Shown here one piece after another: positions 16,922-24,340 of a stretch of 61,174 bases of DNA. The stretch comes from an uncultured Christensenellaceae bacterium. Lineage in GTDB: Bacteria > Bacillota > Clostridia > Christensenellales > Borkfalkiaceae. The DNA is taken from NCBI GenBank assembly GCA_910588695.1, contig CAJUOV010000013.1:1-61174 (forward strand), in the 5' to 3' direction. A program made the position numbers and the translations under genes. Within the stretch, counting starts at the first letter, position 1; every line of letters starts with the position of its first letter. The notes beneath the pieces are model-generated. The model did no database searches, was not told where the DNA came from, and saw nothing but the letters and a program-made list of their open reading frames with translations.

Positions 16922-17827
16922 TCAATTTGTATGAAAACGATCGACTTCTTCCCGCGTAGGGATCGCGCACTGCGCTCCCCGCCGCGTCACCGTGATCGCA
17001 GAAGCCTTGCTCGCAAACTTCATGGCGTTCTCTACCGACGCGCCCTCCGAAAGCATGAGTACGAGAGCGCCCACATAAGTATCGCCCGCCGCAGTCGTAT
17101 CCACCGCTTTCACGGATACGCAGTCCGCTTTACGGTATACTCCGTCGATTACGCTGACCGAACCCTGCTCGCCCATCGTCACGACAACGTTCTTTACGCC
17201 CAACCGCGCAAGTTCCTCCGCACAGCGTTTCGCGCTCTCCTCGTCGTCGGGATATATTCCGGTATAGAACTGCGCTTCCGTCTGATTGGGAATCAGCCAA
17301 TCGCAGAATTTGAAAATCTCTTTGGGAAGCGCTGCCGCCGGCGCGGGATTGAGTACGGTCACCATGCCCTTTTCCTTTGCGCGACCGAGAGCGTACTGCA
17401 CAACCTCGGTCTCGATTTCAAGTTGGGCAATCAGATAATCCCCCGCCGACGCGCTTTCGAGCGCACGGTCGACGAGCATTCGGTCTACGCAACCGTTCGC
17501 GCCTTTATCGAGAATAATCCGATTGTCCCCGTCCACCACAACGATCACGGCGATCCCGCTCGGAACGCCCTTAACCTGTTTAAGATAATCGGTCTTTACG
17601 CCGTAACCTTCGAGAGAGCTTTTCAGTTCCCCGCCGAACGCTTCTCCGACGGCGCCCACCATATAAGCGTCTCCGCCGAGCTTTGCCGCCGCGACCGCCT
17701 GATTGGCTCCCTTTCCGCCCGCGTTTGTGAGAAACCCCTCTCCCTTGATCGTTTCGCCGTTCTGCGGCATATACGGAGCTTTCACTACGAGGTCCATATT
17801 GACGCTGCCCACCACGAAAATCTTCAT
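16922..17827 (-). CDS. rbsK: ribokinase (PfkB family)
   Basis: A 301-residue cytosolic sugar kinase that phosphorylates ribose to ribose 5-phosphate. It shows the two PfkB signatures: GGKGANQAVAAAKLGG near 38-53 and DTTAAGDTYVGAL near 243-255, the latter containing the catalytic aspartate and anion hole. NMDLVV near residue 10 and GETIKGEGF near 24 fit ribokinase rather than fructokinase. AGGAGCGG precedes ATG 17827. As the first gene of the locus it shares the LacI-type controlled promoter; with the downstream nucleoside hydrolase it points to ribose as the released sugar. A related pentose or deoxyribose cannot be excluded. Confidence 0.88.
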   Translation of the reverse strand: MKIFVVGSVNMDLVVKAPYMPQNGETIKGEGFLTNAGGKGANQAVAAAKLGGDAYMVGAVGEAFGGELKSSLEGYGVKTDYLKQVKGVPSGIAVIVVVDGDNRIILDKGANGCVDRMLVDRALESASAGDYLIAQLEIETEVVQYALGRAKEKGMVTVLNPAPAAALPKEIFKFCDWLIPNQTEAQFYTGIYPDDEESAKRCAEELARLGVKNVVVTMGEQGSVSVIDGVYRKADCVSVKAVDTTAAGDTYVGALVLMLSEGASVENAMKFASKASAITVTRRGAQCAIPTREEVDRFHTN

Positions 17828-17855
17828 ATTCGCCGCTCCTTTTCGGTAATTTTTT

Positions 17856-17882
17856 ATTAAATCGTTTTAATAAAACGTTTTA
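17856..17882 (-). promoter_or_regulatory. two LacI-type operators
   Basis: TAAAACGTTTTA (17871-17882) is a perfect palindrome with the central CG typical of LacI-family sites. Next to it, ATTAAATCGTTTTAAT (17856-17871) is nearly palindromic with the same centre. They lie just downstream of the -10 box, where a bound repressor would block transcription of rbsK and lacI. Confidence 0.6.
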
Positions 17883-17890
17883 CTAACTGT

Positions 17891-17919
17891 ATCCTATCAT
17901 ACGATTCATGTTTTGTCAA
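17891..17919 (-). promoter_or_regulatory. sigma-A promoter of the ribokinase-led locus
   Basis: On the minus strand, TTGACA (17914-17919), a 17-base spacer and TAGGAT (17891-17896), upstream of the LacI-type operators and rbsK. Confidence 0.7.
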
Positions 17920-17975
17920 TAGTTTTCCGAAAAATTTTTTTGAAATTTCACCGAAGAATATTTTATCGGATCAAA

Positions 17976-18007
17976 AAAAGAGGAACGCCCTATCTCGTTC
18001 CTCTTTT
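17976..18007 (-). terminator. intrinsic terminator after queH
   Basis: A 12-bp stem AAAAGAGGAACG / CGTTCCTCTTTT with an 8-base loop and a T-run on the minus strand, 6 bases after the queH stop. Confidence 0.88.
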
Positions 18008-18013
18008 GCTTAC

Positions 18014-18604
18014 TCATCTTGTTTTCGAATACTCGCAGCCGCAGTAATTCTGCCTGTATAAGTCGTACTGTTTGGAGAGCTCTACCGACCTTAAATATCC
18101 GCCCCGCTTTTTGAAGTCAGACGGCAGATACGCGATCCCGAGCAATTCCCCTATTTCAGACCCGAGCCGATTGATAAGACGGGCGTTTTTCAACGGCGAC
18201 AGCGTGAGCGTAGTGCCGAAACAAGTATAGCCTTTTTCTTTCGCCGTCCGCGCCGTCGCTTCGAGCCGCAGACGAAAACAGCGTCCGCAGCGCGCGCCGC
18301 CCTCCCGTTCATCTTCGAATCCTTTTGCGATTTGGTCAAAATCGCCGTGCGAATAGTCGCAGTCGAGAAAATCGGCAAGCCCCGTTTCCCTCAAAAATCG
18401 GATCTGCTCGCATTTGCGTTTTTCATACTCTTGCGCACAGTCGAGATTGGGGTTATAAAAGAACACCGTTGTCTTCATCGATTTCCCGACTTCTTCGAGG
18501 CAATAAGAAGAACAGGGCGCGCAACAGCTGTGCAACAGCAGCCTTTCGCCCCCGTGTTTCTTCAAAAATTCCAGCATCAGTTTGTCGTAATTGACATCGT
18601 TCAT
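18014..18604 (-). CDS. queH: epoxyqueuosine reductase QueH
   Basis: A 196-residue iron-sulfur enzyme that reduces epoxyqueuosine to queuosine in tRNA, the last step of queuosine synthesis and the non-orthologous alternative to QueG. It shows the family cysteines: HSCCAPCSSYC at residues 25-35 and CGRCFRLRLEAT near 108, plus YCGCEYS at the end. Length is typical. The start ATG at 18604 overlaps the end of pdxT by four bases, so the two are translationally coupled. No other que gene is in the window. Queuosine may be salvaged rather than made de novo; that is inference. Confidence 0.93.
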   Translation of the reverse strand: MNDVNYDKLMLEFLKKHGGERLLLHSCCAPCSSYCLEEVGKSMKTTVFFYNPNLDCAQEYEKRKCEQIRFLRETGLADFLDCDYSHGDFDQIAKGFEDEREGGARCGRCFRLRLEATARTAKEKGYTCFGTTLTLSPLKNARLINRLGSEIGELLGIAYLPSDFKKRGGYLRSVELSKQYDLYRQNYCGCEYSKTR

Positions 18605-19164
18605 CGTATCATCTTCAAAAAATATGAATGTACGCGCAGATCATCGGTGAGTTCGGGGTGAAATGCGGTGGCAAGCATATGTTCCTGTCGTACAGCGACG
18701 ATCTTTCCCCTGCACTCCGCCAAAACTTCCACGCCGCTCCCAGCCTCTTCCACATAGGGCGCACGGATAAATACCGCGGAATATTTCCCGATTCCTTTGA
18801 AATCGAGTTCATCCGAAAAAGAACCGAGTTGCCGTCCGTAAGCGTTGCGCCTCACCGTCGCGTCAAGCGTGCCGAGATATACGTTGCTGTCATTGGAGAG
18901 CCGATTCGCAAGCAAAATAAGCCCCGCGCAGGTTCCCCACACGGGAAGCCCCGCCTGAATGCGTTCTTTCAACGGTTCGAGAAACCCTCCTTCGCGCAGG
19001 AGCTTCCCCTGTACCGTCGATTCGCCGCCGGGGAGAATCACGCCGTCGAGATCCTCTGTAAAATCGCTTAAAAGGCGGATTTCTTTGACCTCCGCCCCGA
19101 GAGACAAAAGGGCGCGTTCGTGTTCGATAAACGCCCCTTGCAATGCAAAAACACCGATCTTCAT
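18601..19164 (-). CDS. pdxT: pyridoxal 5'-phosphate synthase glutaminase subunit
   Basis: A 187-residue class-I-type glutaminase that supplies ammonia to PdxS. It has GALQG-type N-terminal text (FALQGAF), ILPGGES, nucleophile Cys79 in WGTCAGL, and the His169/Glu171 pair in FHPEL, a complete triad. It works with PdxS, encoded upstream after a 144-base spacer that is unusually long for this gene pair. The message then enters queH by a 4-base overlap. Confidence 0.96.
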   Translation of the reverse strand: MKIGVFALQGAFIEHERALLSLGAEVKEIRLLSDFTEDLDGVILPGGESTVQGKLLREGGFLEPLKERIQAGLPVWGTCAGLILLANRLSNDSNVYLGTLDATVRRNAYGRQLGSFSDELDFKGIGKYSAVFIRAPYVEEAGSGVEVLAECRGKIVAVRQEHMLATAFHPELTDDLRVHSYFLKMIR

Positions 19165-19308
19165 AGTAATTTATATCTTTCTTTATTGGAAAATTGCATT
19201 TGTTCCCGCACTACGGATTCCTCTTGGATTCGCGCAGAAAACGGCAGGGCGGAAGTTACTTCCGACGTAAAGCCATTTTGCGACCGCAGTGCTCACATAA
19301 ATTTGTTA
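19165..19308 (-). other. pdxS-pdxT spacer without a recognised gene
   Basis: A 144-base gap between two genes that normally abut. It contains the dyad CGGAAGT-N-ACTTCCG (19250-19264) and no plausible start with a ribosome binding site except that of pdxT. No known riboswitch pattern was recognised. Confidence 0.4.
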
Positions 19309-20190
19309 CTACTTTCCGCGCTCTTCCATAATGAGTTTGATTTCCTGCTCGTTGATCCCGACCATCGCTTCGCCCAGATCTTCGGAAAGTTCGGCAATCA
19401 GTTTGGGATTGTTATAATTGGTGACCGCCTGTACGATCGCCCGCGCGCGCTTAGCGGGATTGCCCGATTTGAAAATACCGCTTCCCACAAACACGCCCTC
19501 CGCGCCGAGCTGCATCATCAGCGCCGCATCCGCGGGTGTGGCGACCCCGCCCGCGGCAAAGTTGACGACGGGAAGTTTCCCGTTCTCATGCACGAATTTC
19601 ACAAGATCGTAGGGAACGGCAAGTTGTTTCGCCTCCTCGTATAATTCGTCTTCTCTCAAAGAAACGACCTTTCTGATCTGAGACTGCATCATGCGCATAT
19701 GTCGCACCGCCTGCACCACGTCGCCCGTCCCCGGTTCGCCTTTGGTGCGGATCATGCTCGCGCCCTCCGCAATCCGGCGAAGCGCTTCTCCCAAATCTCT
19801 GGCGCCGCAGACAAAAGGAACTTCGAACACAGTTTTGTCGATATGATATTTGTCGTCCGCAGGCGAAAGTACTTCGCTCTCGTCGATATAGTCGATCTCG
19901 ATCGCCTGCAAAATCTGCGCTTCCGCAAAATGACCGATCCGGCATTTTGCCATGACGGGAATAGAGACCGCATTCTGAATGCCCTTGATCATTTTCGGAT
20001 CGCTCATTCTCGAAACGCCGCCCGCCGCGCGGATATCCGCGGGAATGCGTTCGAGCGCCATTACGGCGCAAGCGCCCGCTTCCTCTGCGATTTTTGCCTG
20101 CTCGGGAGTCGTTACGTCCATAATAACGCCGCCTTTGAGCATCTGAGCAAGGTTTTTATTGAGTTCCCAACGATTATTCTGTTTCGTCAT
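19309..20190 (-). CDS. pdxS: pyridoxal 5'-phosphate synthase lyase subunit
   Basis: A 293-residue TIM-barrel enzyme that makes PLP directly from ribose 5-phosphate (or ribulose 5-phosphate), glyceraldehyde 3-phosphate and ammonia delivered by PdxT. The active-site lysine is Lys82 in PVMAKCRIGH; GGVIMDV near 20 and GTGDVV near 158 are conserved. AGAGGTG lies before ATG 20190. It follows the RuvX-DUF1292 gene by 11 bases. Its substrate ribose 5-phosphate is also the product of the ribokinase encoded 2 kb away, though nothing in the sequence links their regulation. Confidence 0.97.
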   Translation of the reverse strand: MTKQNNRWELNKNLAQMLKGGVIMDVTTPEQAKIAEEAGACAVMALERIPADIRAAGGVSRMSDPKMIKGIQNAVSIPVMAKCRIGHFAEAQILQAIEIDYIDESEVLSPADDKYHIDKTVFEVPFVCGARDLGEALRRIAEGASMIRTKGEPGTGDVVQAVRHMRMMQSQIRKVVSLREDELYEEAKQLAVPYDLVKFVHENGKLPVVNFAAGGVATPADAALMMQLGAEGVFVGSGIFKSGNPAKRARAIVQAVTNYNNPKLIAELSEDLGEAMVGINEQEIKLIMEERGK

Positions 20191-20201
20191 AGCGCACCTC
20201 T

Positions 20202-20984
20202 TTATTCCCCGTCTCCGTCCGGTTCGAGCGCGGCGGCTTCGTCCGCATCCTCGAAATCCTCGTACTGGTTACAAAATTCAGCAAACACTTCGTCGAGCTT
20301 TTCGTCGTCCTCGATGGGTTCCAGCGTCTCGTCGTTCTCGCCTCCGACGAGATGATAGATCACCACTTCGTCGCCCTCGTCTTCCTCTTCCTCCGTCTCT
20401 TCCGCTTCGCGGACGGGTGTGAATGCGCAATACCATTCTTTCTTGTACTCGAAAGTCATAAGATGCTCGTACTTGAGAGAATTTCCCTCTTCGTCGATGA
20501 GCTCCACAATATTATTTTCTTCGTCGTACTCTTCTCTTTCTTCTTTCATAGCGTCACCTTTCCTTTTTATTTTTTGAAGATATAATTCCAAAATATATGC
20601 GGCGGCGAGCGAGTCGACCGCCTTTTTCTGTTTGTCTTTTTTCGCGCTCACACCGAGGAAATTCAGATCTCTTCTCGCCTCTCTCGTCGTGTAGCGTTCG
20701 TCCTCCGTCTCTACGGGAAGCGACGTAGTATTCGCAAGCGCCTCGATAAAACGTCGGGTCTTTTGCGTCTGCACGCTTTCGCTGCCGTCCGCATTCAGCG
20801 GAAGTCCGCATACGATCCGCTTTGCGCCTCTCTCTTCGGCAAGGATCGCGATCGCTTTTACGTCCTCATAAAAATTCCCGGTGCGGAAATAAGTATCCGA
20901 CGGGATCGCATATTCCCCGAACGGATCGGAAAACGCGACGCCGATCCTCTTATCGCCGACGTCGAATGCAACTATCGTTTCCAT
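20202..20984 (-). CDS. ruvX: RuvX/YqgF pre-16S rRNA nuclease fused in frame to a DUF1292 domain
   Basis: A 260-residue product in two parts. Residues 1-142 are RuvX/YqgF, an RNase H-fold nuclease implicated in 16S rRNA 5' maturation and annotated as a putative Holliday junction resolvase. Asp8 in AFDVGDKRIG and TEDERYTTREA are the family motifs. Residues 147-260 are an acidic DUF1292 (YrzB-like) domain with NNIVELIDEEGN and an extended Glu/Asp tail. In Firmicutes these are usually two adjacent genes. Here there is no stop between them, yet a strong ribosome binding site and ATG remain at the junction, so both a fusion and a free DUF1292 protein could be made. The start at 20984 has no Shine-Dalgarno, but a -10 box lies 6 bases upstream. 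Confidence 0.88.
   Translation of the reverse strand: METIVAFDVGDKRIGVAFSDPFGEYAIPSDTYFRTGNFYEDVKAIAILAEERGAKRIVCGLPLNADGSESVQTQKTRRFIEALANTTSLPVETEDERYTTREARRDLNFLGVSAKKDKQKKAVDSLAAAYILELYLQKIKRKGDAMKEEREEYDEENNIVELIDEEGNSLKYEHLMTFEYKKEWYCAFTPVREAEETEEEEDEGDEVVIYHLVGGENDETLEPIEDDEKLDEVFAEFCNQYEDFEDADEAAALEPDGDGE
20549..20565 (-). promoter_or_regulatory. internal ribosome binding site and start for DUF1292
   Basis: On the minus strand AAGGAAAGGTGAC (20553-20565) lies just before an in-frame ATG at 20549. Use of it would give a 115-residue DUF1292 protein from within the ruvX fusion frame. Confidence 0.65.
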
Positions 20985-20990
20985 ACGGAA

Positions 20991-21019
20991 ATTATATCAC
21001 AAACTTCTTTGAAAGTAAA
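20991..21019 (-). promoter_or_regulatory. promoter for ruvX, predicted leaderless
   Basis: TTTACT (21014-21019), a 17-base spacer and TATAAT (20991-20996). Only 6 bases separate TATAAT from the ATG, so transcription should begin at or next to the start codon. Confidence 0.65.
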
Positions 21020-21062
21020 CAGATTGAATGCAGATTTGCAAGCGCTTTCACGGATAAAAGAC

Positions 21063-21104
21063 AAAAGAAAAAGACGGAATCCTCAGATTGCGTCTTTTCT
21101 TTTT
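21063..21104 (-). terminator. terminator after the small membrane protein gene
   Basis: Arms AAAAGAAAAAGACG and CGTCTTTTCTTTTT pair with one bulge around a 14-base loop; on the minus strand the stem ends in T-rich sequence. Confidence 0.6.
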
Positions 21105-21125
21105 ACGACGATTGAGTTTCGGGAA

Positions 21126-21323
21126 TTATTTCTTCGCCTTTCCCGATTCCCCCTCGGCTTTCTGATTCATGGATTGAAGTTTCTCGTCCATCATTTCGTT
21201 GACTTTGTCCATGACTTCCGATTGACTCTTTTTCACCAGCGTGCGCGCCTTGTAGCTGTTCGCAACGAGAAGCGCTCCGCCGACCATACCCATTACCAAT
21301 CCGAGGCAAAACATTTTTTCCAT
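21126..21323 (-). CDS. small single-pass membrane protein, unknown function
   Basis: A 65-residue protein with one N-terminal hydrophobic helix (about residues 4-20, GLVMGMVGGALLV) followed by a charged, helical tail of Lys, Glu and Met. The layout resembles small YtxH-like proteins, but similarity is too weak for a name. Start ATG 21323 follows GGGAGGAAACT. It is downstream of the Myb-like gene by 42 bases and likely co-transcribed. Confidence 0.6.
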   Translation of the reverse strand: MEKMFCLGLVMGMVGGALLVANSYKARTLVKKSQSEVMDKVNEMMDEKLQSMNQKAEGESGKAKK

Positions 21324-21365
21324 AGTTTCCTCCCGTCGATTACAGTTTGTGAAGGAAACCTGCCG

Positions 21366-21938
21366 TTATGCCTTTTTTTTGTTGCGTAATTTTTCCAATT
21401 CTTCTTTCAACTGCGCGTTCTCCTTTCTCAGATCGAGCGCCAAACGCGAATAAAGCGCGTCGATCTCCCGTTCCAATTTGCGCTGCAAAAAACTCTTCTC
21501 TTCGGGAATACCGGCTTCTTCCGCAGCCCTAGCGATTCGTTCGGGCTGCTTCTTCGCCAAATTACGGTACTTGTTCTGAATACGCAGCATGAGTTTTTCG
21601 TCTCCCGCCGCTATGTTCATGATCGCTCTGCGCACCGAAAGCCCCTTGCTCTTTTCGAGAAGCACTTTTTTAAGCATCTCATCCGTCTCCTCTTCGGTGA
21701 ACGGTTTGATTTCGCCCGCTTTCAATCCCTTGCCCGCAAGAATGGACTTGACGCGCAGATCGTCTTTCTTTTTGAGAAATGCATAGTAGTAATTGCGAAC
21801 GCTTCCCTTGGCGCGGTTATGCTCCTTTCCGTAGGTCTCGAAGAGATAGGTGAGCGTCTTGCCCGCGTTTTTCCCCGCATAGACATATTCGATGAGCCCC
21901 GTCGCTTCCTCTTGCGTATAGCCGTTGATTTTGTTCAT
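21366..21938 (-). CDS. tandem Myb/SANT-like helical protein with C-terminal coiled coil
   Basis: A 190-residue protein not recognised by name. Two segments resemble one another and the three-helix Myb/SANT pattern: residues 7-54 (YTQEEATGLIEYV, then GSVRNYYYAFL) and about 79-127 (FTEEETDEMLKKVL, then IQNKYRNLAKK). Each starts with [YF]T-x-EE and ends in an aromatic, basic helix. Residues 150-190 form a charged coiled coil (LRKENAQLKEELEKLRNKKK). The arrangement recalls sporulation regulator RsfA of Bacillus, a Myb-like DNA-binding protein with coiled coil, but direct homology is not shown. A dimeric DNA-binding regulator is the best guess. GGGAGACA precedes ATG 21938. Confidence 0.55.
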   Translation of the reverse strand: MNKINGYTQEEATGLIEYVYAGKNAGKTLTYLFETYGKEHNRAKGSVRNYYYAFLKKKDDLRVKSILAGKGLKAGEIKPFTEEETDEMLKKVLLEKSKGLSVRRAIMNIAAGDEKLMLRIQNKYRNLAKKQPERIARAAEEAGIPEEKSFLQRKLEREIDALYSRLALDLRKENAQLKEELEKLRNKKKA

Positions 21939-22019
21939 ATTGTCTCCCGTCCTTTTACAAAATAAATTTTCAAAGAAAGTCTTGACATAATCGGGGCGTT
22001 CTATACATCTAATAATCGT

Positions 22020-22895
22020 ATGAAAGTGTATTTTTTATCGGAAAAACCGAGCGCACTCACGCTGAACGGCGTTTATCTGGGTATGATCGACGGCTTCGAA
22101 CGGTCGGTAGAACTCGACCCTGACGACGGAGTATACGTTGAGATCACCCCCGCCGACTGCCTTCCGCTCCGCTTCACAATCGATCAGGATTTTTTGTTCT
22201 CTCCCCCGCCGCAGATCAATCTCTACTACACCGACAGCGCCGTCGCCGTGTACGCGTTCGGATTCGTCCGCGAAGATCAGACTCTGAAAGTTCTGCAAGA
22301 AACAAGATTGGGAAACGCGCACTTTACGATTTACCGTCAGGGCGGACTATATCTCCGCTTCGATTACGGAAAGACGTGCGTACACCCCCTCGACGACGGT
22401 TTTGAGGAGTGCGAGATCAAAGAGATCGACGACGGCTATCTTCTGGTCGGCAAGACAAACTTTTTGCTTCTCGACCGCAACGGGAACGTGTTCGTTCGCT
22501 CGGAGGGAGAAGTTCTCGAAGCGGGGGAAACGCTGAAAGCAGAAATCCCTTTTCACGATGCGCTGGGACACACCGTAATTTCGGAATGGCGGGGCGGAAG
22601 ACTTTTATCTTCGTCCATTCGCACCAAACGGGCTCCGACCGAGGCGACTTACGCCTTGGCGCTTTTCGAAAGTCTTTTGGTCGGCGGCGATCCCGCGCCC
22701 TATCTGCATGAAAAAATCCGCGATAAGGCGGATTCTCTGCGCGAGTTTTTGGGAAATTATCTTTCCGTCGTTTTATGCGACGAAACGAACAGGATCGGAC
22801 TCGTCTATGAACGTAAAAAAGGCGTGTACGACGTGAGATACTTTTATGTGAGCGTGGAGGAGGGAAAAATTTCGAACATCTCTCCCGAAGAATAA
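22020..22895 (+). CDS. hypothetical beta-rich cytosolic protein
   Basis: A 291-residue protein with no signal peptide or membrane helix. The first 60 residues look like a PEGA-type beta strand set (ALTLNGVYLGMID), followed by alternating beta strands and hairpins, and an alpha/beta C-terminal region from about 210. No catalytic motif was found. The gene runs opposite to its neighbours. Upstream is TTGACA at about 21982 with no clear -10, and no Shine-Dalgarno before ATG 22020. A strong terminator follows. Real gene: codon pattern and length are convincing; function unknown. Confidence 0.65.
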   Translation: MKVYFLSEKPSALTLNGVYLGMIDGFERSVELDPDDGVYVEITPADCLPLRFTIDQDFLFSPPPQINLYYTDSAVAVYAFGFVREDQTLKVLQETRLGNAHFTIYRQGGLYLRFDYGKTCVHPLDDGFEECEIKEIDDGYLLVGKTNFLLLDRNGNVFVRSEGEVLEAGETLKAEIPFHDALGHTVISEWRGGRLLSSSIRTKRAPTEATYALALFESLLVGGDPAPYLHEKIRDKADSLREFLGNYLSVVLCDETNRIGLVYERKKGVYDVRYFYVSVEEGKISNISPEE

Positions 22896-22900
22896 ACATA

Positions 22901-22922
22901 AAACCGCCCTTTCGGGCGGTTT
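22901..22922 (+). terminator. intrinsic terminator after the hypothetical gene
   Basis: Stem AAACCGCCC / GGGCGGTTT, loop TTTC, then a T-run. On the reverse strand it also lies just after the cyclophilin gene and may serve both. Confidence 0.88.
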
Positions 22923-22924
22923 TT

Positions 22925-23821
22925 TTAATACTTATTTACTTTCACAGATTTAATGATAATCGGCTGATCGACGGGAGTTTTGAAAGTTGCTTCCAAACCC
23001 GCTTTGGCTACGTCTTCGAACGGCTCAAACGTATTGATCTTCCGTGTGATCTCTTCGGTGAAAGACGCGCTCTCGTCGAGCGTCTCCTCGTATTCCTCGA
23101 TCGCTTTGAACAAACCGTTTTCGAGTTTATTTTTGTAATCGTCCGAATCCGCTTTGCCGAATACGCAGTAGCTCTTATCCAACGAAGCGTTTGTAGTTCC
23201 GCGGTAAGTATAAAAGAGCGAAGTCGCGCTGTTTGCCGCGTAACGGACATGCTGCGTGGAGTTTCCGTCGTTATTCTTGCCTCCGTCCGCCCGTTCCACG
23301 GTAACGTCTCCGCTGAACGTGCCTTTGGAAGTATAATACATTACGAGCGCCCCTGCCGAATGGCGGTTTTCGCGCGAATACTGATTCTGTACGCCGTTAT
23401 CGCTGAATTCGCCGTAGACCGTATAGAGCGGCTCCTTTGCTTCGCCCAACTTCCATACGGATTGGGTAAAGACGATTCCCTTATCCTTTTCAAGCTCTTT
23501 TACCGTAGAAAAATAATCGATCTCTTTCAGCTCGCCGCCGTCGAATTTATAACCGCCGCCGTAAAGCGCGTCGGAAGTAAAATCATGAATACACGTTCCG
23601 TCGTAAAAACCCGCGTCTGCAAGTTCGAGAAAATGCTGCACGGTCTTGGGCGCGTCGTTGCGCGACAGAGTATAAGAAACCGAATAATCGGTACCGTTGA
23701 AAGAATAGGTGATCGTCACTTCGGGGTGTTTCGTGGTACAACCCGCGAACATACCGAGAGCGCCGACTCCGATTGTGAGAACAGACGCAAGAGAGAGAAT
23801 ACGGCGAACTTTGTGTTTCAT
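22925..23821 (-). CDS. cyclophilin-type peptidyl-prolyl isomerase lipoprotein
   Basis: A 298-residue lipoprotein: signal peptide ending FAG-Cys, then a cyclophilin-like domain (DAPKTVQHFLELADAGFYDG near 60-80 is the recognisable N-terminal block). The central part is longer and more divergent than usual, and the arginine of classic cyclophilins is not obvious, so activity is uncertain. ATG 23821 is chosen because GAGGAGG precedes it; the upstream in-frame start at 23872 would place 17 charged residues before the signal peptide. Likely helps folding of exported proteins. It sits alone between two terminators. Confidence 0.75.
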   Translation of the reverse strand: MKHKVRRILSLASVLTIGVGALGMFAGCTTKHPEVTITYSFNGTDYSVSYTLSRNDAPKTVQHFLELADAGFYDGTCIHDFTSDALYGGGYKFDGGELKEIDYFSTVKELEKDKGIVFTQSVWKLGEAKEPLYTVYGEFSDNGVQNQYSRENRHSAGALVMYYTSKGTFSGDVTVERADGGKNNDGNSTQHVRYAANSATSLFYTYRGTTNASLDKSYCVFGKADSDDYKNKLENGLFKAIEEYEETLDESASFTEEITRKINTFEPFEDVAKAGLEATFKTPVDQPIIIKSVKVNKY

Positions 23822-23900
23822 GAAAAGCCTCCTCGTTTTCTCTATTTTACCCGTTCTTTCGAAATCCGTCAAGCGTTTTCAATGCGGCGGAAGAAAAAAC

Positions 23901-23928
23901 ACAGCCCGAGACAAAAGCCTCGGGCTGT
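23901..23928 (-). terminator. intrinsic terminator after rplL
   Basis: Stem ACAGCCCGAG / CTCGGGCTGT with an 8-base loop; on the minus strand it is followed by GTTTTTT. It closes the rpmG-to-rplL cluster. Confidence 0.88.
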
Positions 23929-23943
23929 ATCCGTTCGGAATAA

Positions 23944-24318
23944 TTATTCGAGAACAGCGGTCGCGCCCGCTTCTTTGAGCTTTGCAACGGCAGCATCCGC
24001 ATCCGCCTTGGGAACCGCTTCTTTGAGTACGCCGAGGCTCTCGACTGCTTTCTTCGCTTCCGCAAGTCCGAGACCGGTGAATTCGCGAACGACTTTGATG
24101 ACGGCGATTTTGTTCGCGCCGAAATCTTTAAGAACGATGTTGAATTCCGTCTTTTCCTCTTCCTTGGGTGCGTCGGCAGCGCCGCCCGCAGCCGCGCCGG
24201 CAACTGCAACGGGTGCAGCCGCGCTCACGCCGAATTCTTCTTCGAGCGCTTTAACGAGATCGTTGAGTTCCACAACGGTCATGCTTTTTACTTCTTCAAT
24301 GAGTTTTTGAACGTCCAT
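23944..24318 (-). CDS. rplL: ribosomal protein bL12 (L7/L12)
   Basis: A 124-residue stalk protein: N-terminal dimerisation helix region (VQKLIEEVKSMTVVELNDLVKALEE), an Ala-rich hinge near 35-50, and the C-terminal factor-binding domain (EKTEFNIVLKDFGANKIAVIKVVRE). It recruits translation GTPases. AGGAAATTT precedes ATG 24318. It follows rplJ by 22 bases. Confidence 0.98.
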   Translation of the reverse strand: MDVQKLIEEVKSMTVVELNDLVKALEEEFGVSAAAPVAVAGAAAGGAADAPKEEEKTEFNIVLKDFGANKIAVIKVVREFTGLGLAEAKKAVESLGVLKEAVPKADADAAVAKLKEAGATAVLE

Positions 24319-24340
24319 TATAAATTTCCTCCGATTATTT

